Origin: Verrucomicrobiales bacterium
Lineage (GTDB): Bacteria > Verrucomicrobiota > Verrucomicrobiia > Limisphaerales > J093
Direction of reading: 5' to 3'
Assembly (NCBI GenBank): GCA_024233215.1
Contig: JACKPW010000013.1
Location: 98,909 to 162,908 of the forward strand
DNA: 64,000 nucleotides
How positions within the stretch are numbered: the first letter of the stretch is position 1; each line of letters begins with the position of its first letter. Shown here in pieces: positions 8,743 through 18,600 of this stretch. Both the position numbers and the translations under genes were made by a program. The notes below the pieces were generated by a model. That model worked only from the letters and a program-made list of their open reading frames with translations. It did not search any database and had not been told where the DNA came from.

Positions 8743-9794
8743 CAGGATGATTTGAGGCGATCAAGAACGGCACGAACCTGGGCGTCGCCGGTCGGATCGG
8801 CGGCGTTGGGCTGCCACTCCACCGGGGAACCCGGAGGCGCGGGCGACGGCGCGATTACCGTCGTCGCGAGCGGAGTGGAGCCCTGGCTGTCAGCCGGCGT
8901 GAAACGGAAGGACGACGGGCGCCAAGAAGGCAGCTGGATTCGGGAGGCAACCCCGGCAATGAACGGAAGCGCCGCACCCGTGACAAGGCTGGCGACGGAA
9001 GTGACGATGGATGTCGGTCCCGGGGAACCAACGACGATCCGCTGGATCAACATCGGCGCGAGCACGCTAGCGAAGCAGATCCAGACCGCTATTACTGTGA
9101 CAGCGAGCAAATTCTGAAGTCCGTATCCGAGCCATCCCAGAGAGACGCCGCTGACGAGGAGACTCCGGTCGGTAGCGGCGCCGATCAATCCGTCCGTGAC
9201 GGTGCTGGCGAGGGCAAGCCCAAGGGGCCAGAGAATCACGCCAATCATGCGAAGAAGGTGGCGAAGCCCGATACCGGACACCGGCCCGATGGCCATCGTG
9301 GCGAACAGAATTGGCGACAGCACCCAACAGATCAGGAGCACGATTCGCTGAACGCTGTAAACGAAGTACATCAGCGCCATGGCGAGCCAGGAGATCAGGG
9401 TCAGGACTGCGTAGATGATTGCCTCGAACCAGTCGCTGCTGAAGAGGGAACCGAGGAAGCTGCGATCTCGCTCCTGGGGCGCGCCTTGGGCCTCGGCAAG
9501 CTTCTCCTGGTAGCGTTTGGCGACGTTCTCCGGCCGTGCCGGGACATTTTGCTCCGTCCAATGGGCGACGATTGCCTGGGCTTCGTTGATGAGGCTGTGG
9601 CTGTGGACGATGAGCATGACGAGCAGGAAGACCTTGACGATGAACCGAAGGATGTCCGGCGCGGTGGGAGGGCCGGCCGAAAACTTCCAAGCGAACCCGA
9701 GGATCAGCAGAATCATTCCCCAGGGCACCAGCGAGTCGAAGAGACTCACACAGGCGGCCACGAATTCCGGGAAGAGTTGTTCGAAGGTACTCAC
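8742..9794 (-). CDS. TrbL/VirB6-like polytopic membrane protein
   Basis: A 350-residue protein with an N-terminal membrane segment, a hydrophilic loop around residues 80-115, and a cluster of at least five hydrophobic helices (about residues 125-265) followed by a proline-rich hydrophilic tail. This is the usual design of TrbL/VirB6, which forms part of the inner-membrane translocation pore. The start ATG overlaps the stop of the TrbJ/VirB5-like gene by ATGA. The position between VirB5-like and VirB8-like genes matches conjugation operons. Confidence 0.8.
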   Translation of the reverse strand: MSTFEQLFPEFVAACVSLFDSLVPWGMILLILGFAWKFSAGPPTAPDILRFIVKVFLLVMLIVHSHSLINEAQAIVAHWTEQNVPARPENVAKRYQEKLAEAQGAPQERDRSFLGSLFSSDWFEAIIYAVLTLISWLAMALMYFVYSVQRIVLLICWVLSPILFATMAIGPVSGIGLRHLLRMIGVILWPLGLALASTVTDGLIGAATDRSLLVSGVSLGWLGYGLQNLLAVTVIAVWICFASVLAPMLIQRIVVGSPGPTSIVTSVASLVTGAALPFIAGVASRIQLPSWRPSSFRFTPADSQGSTPLATTVIAPSPAPPGSPVEWQPNAADPTGDAQVRAVLDRLKSS

Positions 9795-10546
9795 AAACGG
9801 GGCTGGTTGGGGTCAGGAATCTGCACGGGCGTCGTGTCGGGGGTGAGGAACTCTGCCAGCTTCTGGGTGGCGACCTGGAAATCGACCATCCGCTCTTCCC
9901 GGCGAGCGACCTCTTGTTTTGCGGCATCGGTGGAATTCTCGATCTGCTGAGCGAGGACTCGGTCGATGGCGGCATCCCGTTCCCGGTCAATGGCCGCGAG
10001 CTCCGCCCCCTGTGCCGTCAGTACAGCGTGGAGCTTGGCAATCTCGGCGAAGTTGTCTGAGATTTGCACTTGGGCCGTGGTGACAAGCATCTGGTCCCTA
10101 ATCCTCTGGCGGCGCTTCGCGGTATCAGCCATCACGTCCTCCATGGCGGATCGGGCGCGGGGGATGGCATCGAACTTGCGGTATACATCCAAGTCGCGGG
10201 GGAACTCGGTGCCGTCGGCGGTGGTGATGACCTTCTGGACCGGCATGTACAGCCCATGGGCGTGGTACAGAACGGCGTCTGTGCCAGAGGCCGCTTCCTG
10301 CAAATCGTCGAGACCGACCCCCACACCGAGCCGGCCCAGGCTACGCATGAGGGCGACGGCCGGCTGCAACTGGACATCCCCGGGATCGCCGAGCCGCTCG
10401 ACCAGGCCCTGCAACTCCTGGAGTTGATCAGTGGCAATTTGGACATCCTTGATGACCTGGCCAAAGACCGAGGCATCGAAGACCGCGACTTGGCTATGCA
10501 ACGCCGGCAGACCCGCGAAGGAGAAAACAAGGACAAGCGTCTTCAT
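9791..10546 (-). CDS. TrbJ/VirB5-like secreted conjugation protein
   Basis: A 251-residue protein with an N-terminal signal peptide (MKTLVLVFSFAGLPALHSQ) and a nearly all-helical mature part. 'FGQVIKDVQIATDQLQELQGLV' near the N-terminus is typical of TrbJ/VirB5 pilus-tip or adhesion proteins. Residues about 150-230 form long amphipathic helices. It is 2 bases downstream of the glycine-zipper lipoprotein gene and overlaps the TrbL-like gene. Direct homology is weak; the call relies on signal peptide, helix pattern and gene order. Confidence 0.72.
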   Translation of the reverse strand: MKTLVLVFSFAGLPALHSQVAVFDASVFGQVIKDVQIATDQLQELQGLVERLGDPGDVQLQPAVALMRSLGRLGVGVGLDDLQEAASGTDAVLYHAHGLYMPVQKVITTADGTEFPRDLDVYRKFDAIPRARSAMEDVMADTAKRRQRIRDQMLVTTAQVQISDNFAEIAKLHAVLTAQGAELAAIDRERDAAIDRVLAQQIENSTDAAKQEVARREERMVDFQVATQKLAEFLTPDTTPVQIPDPNQPRL

Positions 10547-10548
10547 GC

Positions 10549-10947
10549 TTATCTTTGAATCCGCAGCGTGCGGGTGGAGGGTTCCAACAAAACACCATTC
10601 TCGGAGTGGGCGGGGATGGTGACCTCCGGAAACAGGTAGGACGGGGCGGCATCCGCGGCACGTTGCTGGTCCTGCAGATGCCAGTAGAGGTCCTTCACGC
10701 CGTCACTGCGGCCGAGGTTGTAGCCGGAGACGAACGCCTTGTCCTTCTGGGCTGCAGCCAGGGCGTGAGCCCCCTCACTGGCAAGAATACCGGCGGCCGC
10801 CCCTCCTGCCGTGGCGAGGGGATCGCCGTCGCTGAGGCGATGTCCGAGATAAGCGCCACCGGCGCCAAGGGCGGCCCCGGTGAGAGGCCGACCGACCGAG
10901 CCGCAGCCAGCCAGCAAGAGCAGGAGAAACAGACAGGTTCGTTTCAT
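10549..10947 (-). CDS. Glycine-zipper lipoprotein of the transfer operon
   Basis: A 132-residue lipoprotein: MKRTCLFLLLLLAGC gives a clear lipobox with Cys15. It is followed by a glycine-zipper segment (LTGAALGAGGAYLGHRL and AGGAAAGILASEGAHAL, about residues 22-65), a type of helix hairpin that packs in membranes, and a hydrophilic C-terminus. The ATG overlaps the stop of the VirB4-like gene by ATGA. It is the best candidate in the operon for the small VirB7/TrbH-like lipoprotein that stabilises the outer-membrane core, although this is positional inference. Confidence 0.7.
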   Translation of the reverse strand: MKRTCLFLLLLLAGCGSVGRPLTGAALGAGGAYLGHRLSDGDPLATAGGAAAGILASEGAHALAAAQKDKAFVSGYNLGRSDGVKDLYWHLQDQQRAADAAPSYLFPEVTIPAHSENGVLLEPSTRTLRIQR

Positions 10948-13868
10948 GATTGGGACGGGGTTTGAAGGAGGGATGGATCGGGTTCAGGAAGACGGTAGTA
11001 ACGCACCGGCCCGCAGATGGGGCGGCGCGGATCGGTGTGGTAATAGAGAAACTCGGAGTATTTCGGGCCGGTCTGCTGGTCGGGCCGCGGGAGCCGAAGG
11101 ATGGTCTCGCGGGCGAGGCGGGAAAGGCCGATGGCGTCACCCAGCCGCTCGACGTCCTCCTGGGAACCGGTGTTGAAGATGAGCCAGGCGCGGGTATTGC
11201 CGACCAGGGCGACGCGAATCGGCGTGTCGGCAATGCGTGAATATTGCTGCAGGATTGCTAATATTTGACAGTTAAACTTGAGTAGCTGTTCGTAGCACTC
11301 ACGCAGGAACACATCGGCCCGGGGCAGGTCGAGGAAACGGGAAACCTCCTCGATTACGACACGTTTGCGCTGGGTGCGTGGCAACGCGAGGATGTGTTGC
11401 CGTTCCCGATTGAGAATCACGGCTGCCAGCACCGCCTTGAGTTCGCGAGCGGAGTCCGGAATGAACCCTAGCTCGTAGTGGGCCACCCGCGGGTGCGGCG
11501 CGACGTTGGAGGGACCGTCGAGAATCGCGCCGTAATTGCCGCCACGACACCACGGGGCCAGCCGGAGCGCGAGCAAGCGACAAAGTTCCTCATCCTCCCC
11601 TGCGAGTTCCAAATGCTCGCGCAGGGCACTCAGCGTGGGCTGTTCGTCGGGGCTGAAGTAGGCGTAAGCCAGGTTCAGAATCAGTTCCGGATGCCGGCTT
11701 TCGAACTCACGCAGGTCGGTGGCCTCGCACAGGGCGAGTTCCTCCTGCGCCTTGTCTGGCTGCCGCCGCTGCAATTCCTGGAACTCGAGGAAGGCATCCA
11801 ATTGGGAAAGGGATTGCTTCTGGGACCAGCGGTGGAGGACCAAGGCGTGACGGACGAGCGCATCGCGTCGTTCCCGGGACCAGTGCAGCAGTTGGTCCTG
11901 CGCATGGTCGCTGTAGAGTTGGTCGACGTGGCGGGCGATCAATGCGGACTCGCGGGCAGCCCGGTCCTCGTCAGCCGGAATCCGCACCATGAGGTTCAGG
12001 GAAGCGATCAGGCTCGAACGCTGGAAGGAGCCCAGAGGGAGCTTTCGGGTGTCGAAGAGATTGATCGTCACCGAAGCGTCGAGACGGACGATGATCGGTT
12101 CAGCTCCCAGTGCCCTTGTGAAGGAGGCATGAGACAAGCCTTCCTCGATGATGACGGTATAGGCGTAAAAGGCCTCGGTCTCGATGAGGATTTTGCACAC
12201 CACGACGCTCTTTCCAGCCCCGTTGCATCCCACGACGATGAAATGCTGCGGTTGTTCGTCTGCGCCTTCGCCGAGAAAGAGGACCAGGTTGACGAGGTTA
12301 CCATGGGTGCCGGGGAAGAGGGCCTGGACGGGGCCGGGGTGACCGCCCCAGGATCCCGCCATTAGGAGCAGGTCCGCAACGTAACGGCTTTCGCCATACA
12401 GAGGGAAACAGCGATGGGGGCTCCAGAGCCAACCCGGAAGAGTCCGGGCAAAGAGGTTGCGAGCGGTGGCCGGGAGGGAAGCCTCGTAGTACTGGGCGCC
12501 GTCGAGGTCCTGGATGGTGGTCTTCAGTGAGGCCATCCTTTCCCGCAGTTGGTCGGGCGTTTTGGCCCGGACTACAATGACGCACTCGATCTCGGTCGGA
12601 ACGATGTCGCCGCTGGCGAGGCGCCGGATCTTCTCGGCGATCTGGTCACGCGAGACCGTGAGGCGTTCGTCGGGTTTCTGGGCGAGCTGCGTGTTGAGGC
12701 GGTCCTGCTCTCGTTGGGCGCGGGCGATGGCAGCCTCACGTGGAATGCGGCGCACGTGCCAGGTCACCGTGTATTCGCCGAAAGGGTGGGATGTGAGCCG
12801 ATGGCCGGTCAGGGGGTTGGTTGCACGAGGCAGCCGCTTCAGCGTCAAGACCCCGTGATACCAACCGTCGAGGAAGAACCCATCGCGGCCGCGGGCACTC
12901 AAGTCGGAGTGCCAGCAGTTGTCCAGCAGCGTCTGATGCGGGTCGAAATCGCGGACGGGATCGTAGCCGGGACGGCCCGCGGAAGATGGGGTGAGCGTGG
13001 CGGCCCAGCGGCGGATCAGGTCCGCGTCGGTCATCCGGATGGCCCGGCCGTCAGCCGGTTCGAGAGTGTGGTTAAGGGTCTGCTCCCACGCCTTGAACTC
13101 TGCCTCCGCCTGTTCCAGGGAAGCCGCGTGGTTCTGCACGGCCCCCTTCCTCCCCTTCGGGAAGGGAGCGGCGGACGGTTTACGCCCGACAAACAGGGCG
13201 AGTCGTTTCCGCCGGAGCTCACCTCGTTCCATGAGGGCTGTGAGGCCGAGCCAGTTCGCGTTACGCAGAAACCGTGCGGCCGGGGTGGTGGCGGCTCCGC
13301 TCCGGTCGTGGTACAACAGCAATCGCTCCAGAGGATCGGGGTCTTCCGACCATTGGACGGCCAGATGCAGATGCTCGGGCATTTGCTGTTGGAGGGTGGC
13401 GAGGATCTCTTGGAGCCGGTTCTGCTCGGCATAGGAAGCAGTCCGGAGGTCGGGCAGTTCGAGGAACCAGCCCGCCGAGAGGGCCCCGGCGGCGGGATTG
13501 CCAAAGACGAGGCGGTCGCCGACGACATAGGCGTCGGGAAGGAGCGACGCCCGGCCCGGTGGTGGGGTTCCGTGGTCGAGGGGCCGGGCGTTGCCCCGGG
13601 TGAAGAGCTGGTCGATCCAATCCAGCAGGCGGCCGGCTGAGTGTCCCCGGAAGATGCCCAAGGCCAAGACCACGAGCGCCACCGGGACCAAACCGAACGG
13701 AGCAGCCCGGAGCAAGCCGAGCCGGGGCGTCAAGGCAAGGACCACGGCCACCCCGGCGATCAGGGCGAGGGCCACCCACTTGAACTGGGCGGCCGGGACG
13801 CCGACAGCCGTCCCGCCATGTTCCTCCGCGGAGTGCGTCGTGGTGATGCGCGGCTGTTGGTCTTCCAT
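10944..13868 (-). CDS. VirB4/TrbE-type conjugation ATPase with N-terminal VirB3-like segment
   Basis: A 974-residue protein. Two hydrophobic segments lie at about residues 30-70, followed by the VirB4/TrbE N-terminal domain. The Walker A motif GCNGAGKS falls at about residue 545 and the late motif 'KRVVIEEVSRFLDL' is the Walker B region. VirB4 ATPases power pilus assembly and substrate transfer at the inner membrane. The extra N-terminal membrane pair, together with the absence of a separate virB3/trbD gene, suggests a VirB3-VirB4 fusion. The ATG at 13868 starts 3 bases after the pilin stop codon; longer readings overlap that gene in another frame and are not coding. Confidence 0.88.
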   Translation of the reverse strand: MEDQQPRITTTHSAEEHGGTAVGVPAAQFKWVALALIAGVAVVLALTPRLGLLRAAPFGLVPVALVVLALGIFRGHSAGRLLDWIDQLFTRGNARPLDHGTPPPGRASLLPDAYVVGDRLVFGNPAAGALSAGWFLELPDLRTASYAEQNRLQEILATLQQQMPEHLHLAVQWSEDPDPLERLLLYHDRSGAATTPAARFLRNANWLGLTALMERGELRRKRLALFVGRKPSAAPFPKGRKGAVQNHAASLEQAEAEFKAWEQTLNHTLEPADGRAIRMTDADLIRRWAATLTPSSAGRPGYDPVRDFDPHQTLLDNCWHSDLSARGRDGFFLDGWYHGVLTLKRLPRATNPLTGHRLTSHPFGEYTVTWHVRRIPREAAIARAQREQDRLNTQLAQKPDERLTVSRDQIAEKIRRLASGDIVPTEIECVIVVRAKTPDQLRERMASLKTTIQDLDGAQYYEASLPATARNLFARTLPGWLWSPHRCFPLYGESRYVADLLLMAGSWGGHPGPVQALFPGTHGNLVNLVLFLGEGADEQPQHFIVVGCNGAGKSVVVCKILIETEAFYAYTVIIEEGLSHASFTRALGAEPIIVRLDASVTINLFDTRKLPLGSFQRSSLIASLNLMVRIPADEDRAARESALIARHVDQLYSDHAQDQLLHWSRERRDALVRHALVLHRWSQKQSLSQLDAFLEFQELQRRQPDKAQEELALCEATDLREFESRHPELILNLAYAYFSPDEQPTLSALREHLELAGEDEELCRLLALRLAPWCRGGNYGAILDGPSNVAPHPRVAHYELGFIPDSARELKAVLAAVILNRERQHILALPRTQRKRVVIEEVSRFLDLPRADVFLRECYEQLLKFNCQILAILQQYSRIADTPIRVALVGNTRAWLIFNTGSQEDVERLGDAIGLSRLARETILRLPRPDQQTGPKYSEFLYYHTDPRRPICGPVRYYRLPEPDPSLLQTPSQS

Positions 13869-13873
13869 GTGGG

Positions 13874-14206
13874 TCAGGGGGTGATGCCGGAGCCACCGGC
13901 GAGTTCGACGAAGTAGCGAACGATTGGGACGGCCATGCAAAGAATGAAGCCGCCCAAGATAGCCATGAAGCCTTCGAGTTTGCGCCCTTGAGTGATTAAC
14001 CAACCTCCGTACGCGATGGCTATAAGGCCGAATAGCATCAGGAGCGCTTGTAACAAATCCATGAAGTCGTTGATGGGGCCTACGATGTTGCCTTGAGCGA
14101 ACATCACGCCAAGAACGGGCGAGGATGCCAGGGCTTCAGGTGTGAGGAGCGAGCCGAGCAGGGAGGTTATCAGGAACAACCTCAGGAGGGTTATGGATGG
14201 CTTCAT
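13874..14206 (-). CDS. VirB2/TrbC-like pilin subunit
   Basis: A 110-residue protein with a long signal peptide (MKPSITLLRLFLITSLLGSLLTPEALAS), then a short hydrophilic stretch and two hydrophobic helices (about residues 50-70 and 80-100) separated by a basic loop (TQGRKLEG). This is the signature of TrbC/VirB2 propilins, which are processed and polymerised into the conjugative pilus. It is the first gene of the leftward transfer operon. The upstream ATG-free reading frame is not counted because the signal peptide starts exactly at this ATG. Confidence 0.8.
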   Translation of the reverse strand: MKPSITLLRLFLITSLLGSLLTPEALASSPVLGVMFAQGNIVGPINDFMDLLQALLMLFGLIAIAYGGWLITQGRKLEGFMAILGGFILCMAVPIVRYFVELAGGSGITP

Positions 14207-14676
14207 GGTATTCGTGAGTCTTGTTTCGTTGCTTTCTGTTCGAGGCTTTGTGCCTCCGCTCTTACTCACCGCCGCAAACCGGCGCGGGGTCGCAAAAAAA
14301 CACGGGAGCGATTGGGCGGACCGTGACGACGCGAGGCTCAGCGACGACTCGGCTGCGAGGGCGAGGCGAACAGTGGACGGGTTTGTGGATCGCAACCGCG
14401 AGGGACACAGCGGCGGTAGGGGAAAGGTGGGAATGATGGGACAGCATGGATGGGTCGAGGATCGAGGCCTCCCCCCGTGAAAGGTGGCGGCGACTGGAAA
14501 CTCGACCGCTCGCCGGAGGGCTGGGGGGCTCCGCGAGCACGGGAGACAGGGGCGGGAACGGAATCGAGGACGGGTTGCATGGACGTGGTCTGCTTGGAAA
14601 ACCACCATGGGCCGGCCGGGGAGTCAGGATTCTGGATCGCAGACAGCACCCCGACCGGCCACACGCGGCACTAGAA
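14207..14676. other. Upstream region of the transfer operon
   Basis: About 470 bases without a convincing gene, between the pilin start and the sigma-like gene. The leftward transfer promoter should lie in it, but no clear -35/-10 pair is seen. There is a small GAGGC/GCCTC hairpin near 14235-14250. Confidence 0.4.
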
Positions 14677-14706
14677 ACACCGGCCCGCCCGAAAGCGGGC
14701 CGGTGT
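14677..14706 (-). terminator. Perfect 12-bp hairpin after the sigma-like gene
   Basis: ACACCGGCCCGC (14677-14688), a six-base loop CCGAAA, then the exact reverse complement (14695-14706). It begins 8 bases beyond the stop of the leftward sigma-like gene. No T-run follows, so it may be a transcription terminator aided by Rho or an mRNA 3' stabiliser. Confidence 0.6.
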
Positions 14707-14713
14707 CGGGTTG

Positions 14714-15415
14714 TCAACCAGCAGGCCACCAACGACCGCGATACCAGCGGTGAGCGAGTCTTCGCCTGAGCAGTCTGCGGGTCCGGTGTGACAAGCTCTT
14801 CACCGCGGAGACCGTTTTGCCGAGGACCTCGGCGACCTCCTCCTGAGAACAGCCGTCTTGGAAGAGCATCCGGGCCACGATCTGGGCTTCAGGAGAGAGG
14901 CCGGAGACGCCCCAGCGCACGTCGTGGACCAGATCGACGACGCCGCCGTCAGCCGGGGACTCCACGAATGATGCCAAGACGCCGGCAGTCAGGGATTCAC
15001 CGCGCTTGACCCAGGATTTCCTGAAATAGGACGCAAGCCTCCCACGAGTCCGGCGTTTCAGCCGGGAGTCGAATCTGGGATGGCTGAACGGCGTGTATTT
15101 CAAGACGGAGTCGAGGATTTCCGCCGCCAGCGGGTCGGCTTGGTCGTAAGCTAAACCGCGGCGCCTGAGTTTGCTGCGGAGCGCTTCGAGGTGGCTAAGG
15201 TACAGTTTGGTATATGCCACCGCCCCTTCCGGCATCGGATAGGGAACACGGGCCAAGAGGACAGGCCACAGCAATACCGTGATCAGCGGAAGGACGACCG
15301 AAGCCCCTTCTTCCGATCCTAGTGCCGGCTTGACCGGGTTTGACGGTGCGGCGTTGGACGCGGGTTGGTTTGTGGTCCGATTGCGGATCGATGTGTTCTT
15401 GATTCGTTTTGTCAT
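14714..15415 (-). CDS. Sigma-70-like (ECF-type) transcription factor
   Basis: A 233-residue protein. The middle part contains 'AYDQADPLAAEILDSVLKY', resembling sigma region 2. The C-terminus has a region 4 helix-turn-helix: LSPEAQIVARMLFQDGCSQEEVAEVLGKTVSAVKSLSHR, where SQEEVAEVLG...VKSLSHR is the recognition unit. The first 60 residues are unusual for a sigma factor, and an internal ATG at 15235 (MPEGAVAYTK) is a plausible alternative start. It is transcribed away from the NACHT gene, with about 200 bases between them. It may drive the element's own genes, possibly the transfer operon downstream; this is inference. Confidence 0.68.
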   Translation of the reverse strand: MTKRIKNTSIRNRTTNQPASNAAPSNPVKPALGSEEGASVVLPLITVLLWPVLLARVPYPMPEGAVAYTKLYLSHLEALRSKLRRRGLAYDQADPLAAEILDSVLKYTPFSHPRFDSRLKRRTRGRLASYFRKSWVKRGESLTAGVLASFVESPADGGVVDLVHDVRWGVSGLSPEAQIVARMLFQDGCSQEEVAEVLGKTVSAVKSLSHRTRRLLRRRLAHRWYRGRWWPAG

Positions 15416-15617
15416 TTGCCTGACTGCTGTCAGGGCTCCTCCCTTCGCCTCACACGAGGCGGCGACGTGCACGCGCGTTCGCGGGTTGAGCCCAAAATGC
15501 AGTCAGCTTGTCTCGAAAAAAGGAGGGCAGCGGGGAGAGGGCAAAAGCGGGCAAAACCATGCAAAACGGAGGGTTCGACTTCCTCGGGCGATCCTTGTTG
15601 GGCAAGATCGAGAGCGA

Positions 15618-18600
15618 ATGATGGACTCCGTCAGACTGAATGAGAAGGCCCTGCCGTTCATGCTCAAAAGAGCCAGAGATCTCGGCCTTACACTGCAAGG
15701 GGAAGAAGTCCGGTCTCAGAAGGACCTGTGGCGGATACGGGTAGTATCGGGCCATCCGGACAACGTTGGCGACTTCTTCGCCGGACGGAGGCCCATCTCG
15801 AAGACCCGTGCCGCCGCCATTTGCGACAAGCTCGCGCTCACGCCGGAGGAGTGGCAAGAGATCACCGAGGCGACAGTCGAAGCCGAGCCCGAAGTCGTGC
15901 GCGGATTCTTGAGACGGTTGGTAGTCAATGGGCTGGAGTCGGCCGTAGCGTTTCCCCCGAGGCGGGAGGAAGAGGGAGAAGACCTAACGGATTTCTGTGT
16001 GCCGGCTAGGGTGATGACGAGGGAGGAATGGAGCACGGTGTTGGGAGAGAGTGCTCGCTGGCTCGAAAACCTGCCAGAGACACTGGAGGGATTGCTGGCG
16101 CGACGCTCAATGGGGGTTCGGCTGAACGGGTGGCTCCGGCGCGCACATCGGCGGGTTGTTCTGAAAGGCGAGCCAGGGGAGGGAAAGACCACCGCGATGT
16201 GGCTCTATGTGGCGGACTCGTGTCAGACAATCCTGGATCGGCTTCGTAGAGGGGGCGGTAAAGGGGGGAATGGAAACTGGCGCCTTCCGCTCCTGTTGCC
16301 CTTGAGCCGAGTCTCGCGAGCGGTAGCCGCCACCGACTGGCTGACTGACTTTGCAGTCGAATATCTGTTAGAGATGGCCCCTCTGACCACAGCAGAGGTA
16401 CCGGCGGTGGAAGGCTGGCTTCAGGGAATCGTGAGTCAACGCAAGTTCGTCCTACTCTTGGACGCGTTGGACGAAATGCCCCCCGACGCTTACCCATGGC
16501 TTCGGAAGCAACTCGCCGATCTTCCGGATATTCCAACCGTCCTTTCAACGCGATACCATGCCGACGCCCAGGCTGTCCTGGCTTGGTACGAGGAGCTGCG
16601 AATGGTGCCGCTGCGTTGGTGGATGATGGAGGATTATGTGACTCGCTATTTCACCGGAGATCGTCGGGGGGCTGGGAAGGCGAACCGACTGCGCCGGATA
16701 CTCCGGCAGAATCCAAGACTTCGCCAACTAGGGCAGAATCCATTCTTCTTGGGTGCACTCTGCCAGCTTAGTGCGCAAGAAGAAGGACCAGCGCTGCCTT
16801 CCAGCCGTTCTGGGATACTTCACAGCACGCTATCCTCACTCCTTGAGAGGGGCGATGCGAAGCGTGGATTGGCTGGTCCTCGCTCCCTTCGGAACGAAGC
16901 AAAGATGGACATTCTGGCCAAACTGGCGTGGCGTTTTCAGGAGAAGTCCGCCCGGCCGCTGCGCCGGGTGGAATTGCTACGCGAAATAGGAGAAGCGCGC
17001 GTTGAGAGTCAAGAATTGTTCCCGCTGACGGCGGAAGCACTCCTCGAGGAGTTCCTGCAGGACGGGATTCTGGTGCGGCGCGGAAAGGGACTGTACGACT
17101 TTCTGCTCCGGAGGTTTCGTGAGTACGCGCTGGCGCGGCATCTGGCGATCCAAGCCGAACGAGGGAGCGAGTCGCCTGCAACACTGATGCGTCAGTGGCG
17201 CAGTCGCGCCGACGGGTGGGGACGAAAGGATGACTGGTCCGATTTTAGGCCACTCAATCAGCCCGGATGGTGGGAGATCTGGCCACTGGTCGCGGGAGTC
17301 CCTCCGGGGAACGCGACCATGGTCAGCACGTTGATATCGGAATGGGAATCGGCTGAGGATCTGCTTTCGAGCCGGCTTCGGCTAGCGGCATCCGCCATGG
17401 GCGAATTTCTGGAGACGAGACGAGGGCAGGGACTGGGCACTCAGGACTGGATGCCCATGGCGAAACGAGTGGCGTTGGAAGTCATGGAGTTGGTGCGGGG
17501 AGATCCGGCGGTGCCGGGGCTCGCCCACAGTTGGCGCATGGTGCTAGCCCAGTTGCCCACCGAGCTGGTTGTGCCATTGGTCTCGACGGTTGTCCGTAGT
17601 GGGGGAGCGATGATAGGAGGAGTAGAGAGCTACCTGCTCGCGCTGGGGGAGATCGGAACGGCGGCAGCTCGGGAGCACCTCCTGATGATCATCGAGGACG
17701 GCGATGCCGCCGAATGGCTGAGAGCTGAAAGCGCGGTGGGCCTCGGCCTTATCGGGGATGAAGTATCCCGCAACGCGATCTTGTTGTGGCTGAGCCGAAC
17801 TAAGGACGCGCCAGGGAGCCTGCATTACGGGTGTATGACGGGAGCAGCCTACGTGGCAGACATGAAGTGTCGGCGAGAGCTGGTCCGTCTTCTGAGGGAG
17901 AGCACGAGCTTGGATGCACGAGAGCGATGCCTCGAAGAATGCGAGAAGTTGTTTGGGCCAGAGATTGAGAACGAGCTAGTTGAGATCGTTGAGCAGTTCG
18001 CCAAGAAGCACGAAGGGCCCGGAGGCCAGGTGGAAGCGGTGGATTACACAATGGAGAAATGCCTGGGAGCCCTCGGCAGGGTCGGGAGTCCAGAGTCTGC
18101 TAGGCGGCTGCTAAAACTCCTGAAGAAACCCCTGAGTCACGTGAAGAAGAGACAAATCTGCCTTGCGGTCGCAGAAACTGGAGATGAGGAAAGCCGGGCG
18201 GTTCTTCGTCAGCTTCACCAGAAGCCCGACACGGATCCGGTGCTCGCTTACCACGCCTTGACAGCGCTCGTCTTGGTTGGAGAGGAGGAGATGGTCAACT
18301 CGTGGTTCGACGTCGGAAGGGATATGGCGCGAGACCCGAAGGCCAGATGTGATGCAATCGCGGTGTGTCGTGAATGCAGGTCGCGCCTGGCGCTGGAGTT
18401 CTTGTTCGAACGAATGTTCCAGGACTCTGAGTGGGAAGTGCAAGTCAGCGCGGCAATGGCACTCACCGGGCACGATGCGGGGGTGGTTGCGACACGACTG
18501 AGAGGTACGAATTGGCGGGAATTGCCGAAGAAGGCGCGGTTCTACTGTGCATCAATATTGGCGACTGGAGGTGACAGGGAGGCAGCGGATACACTGATAG

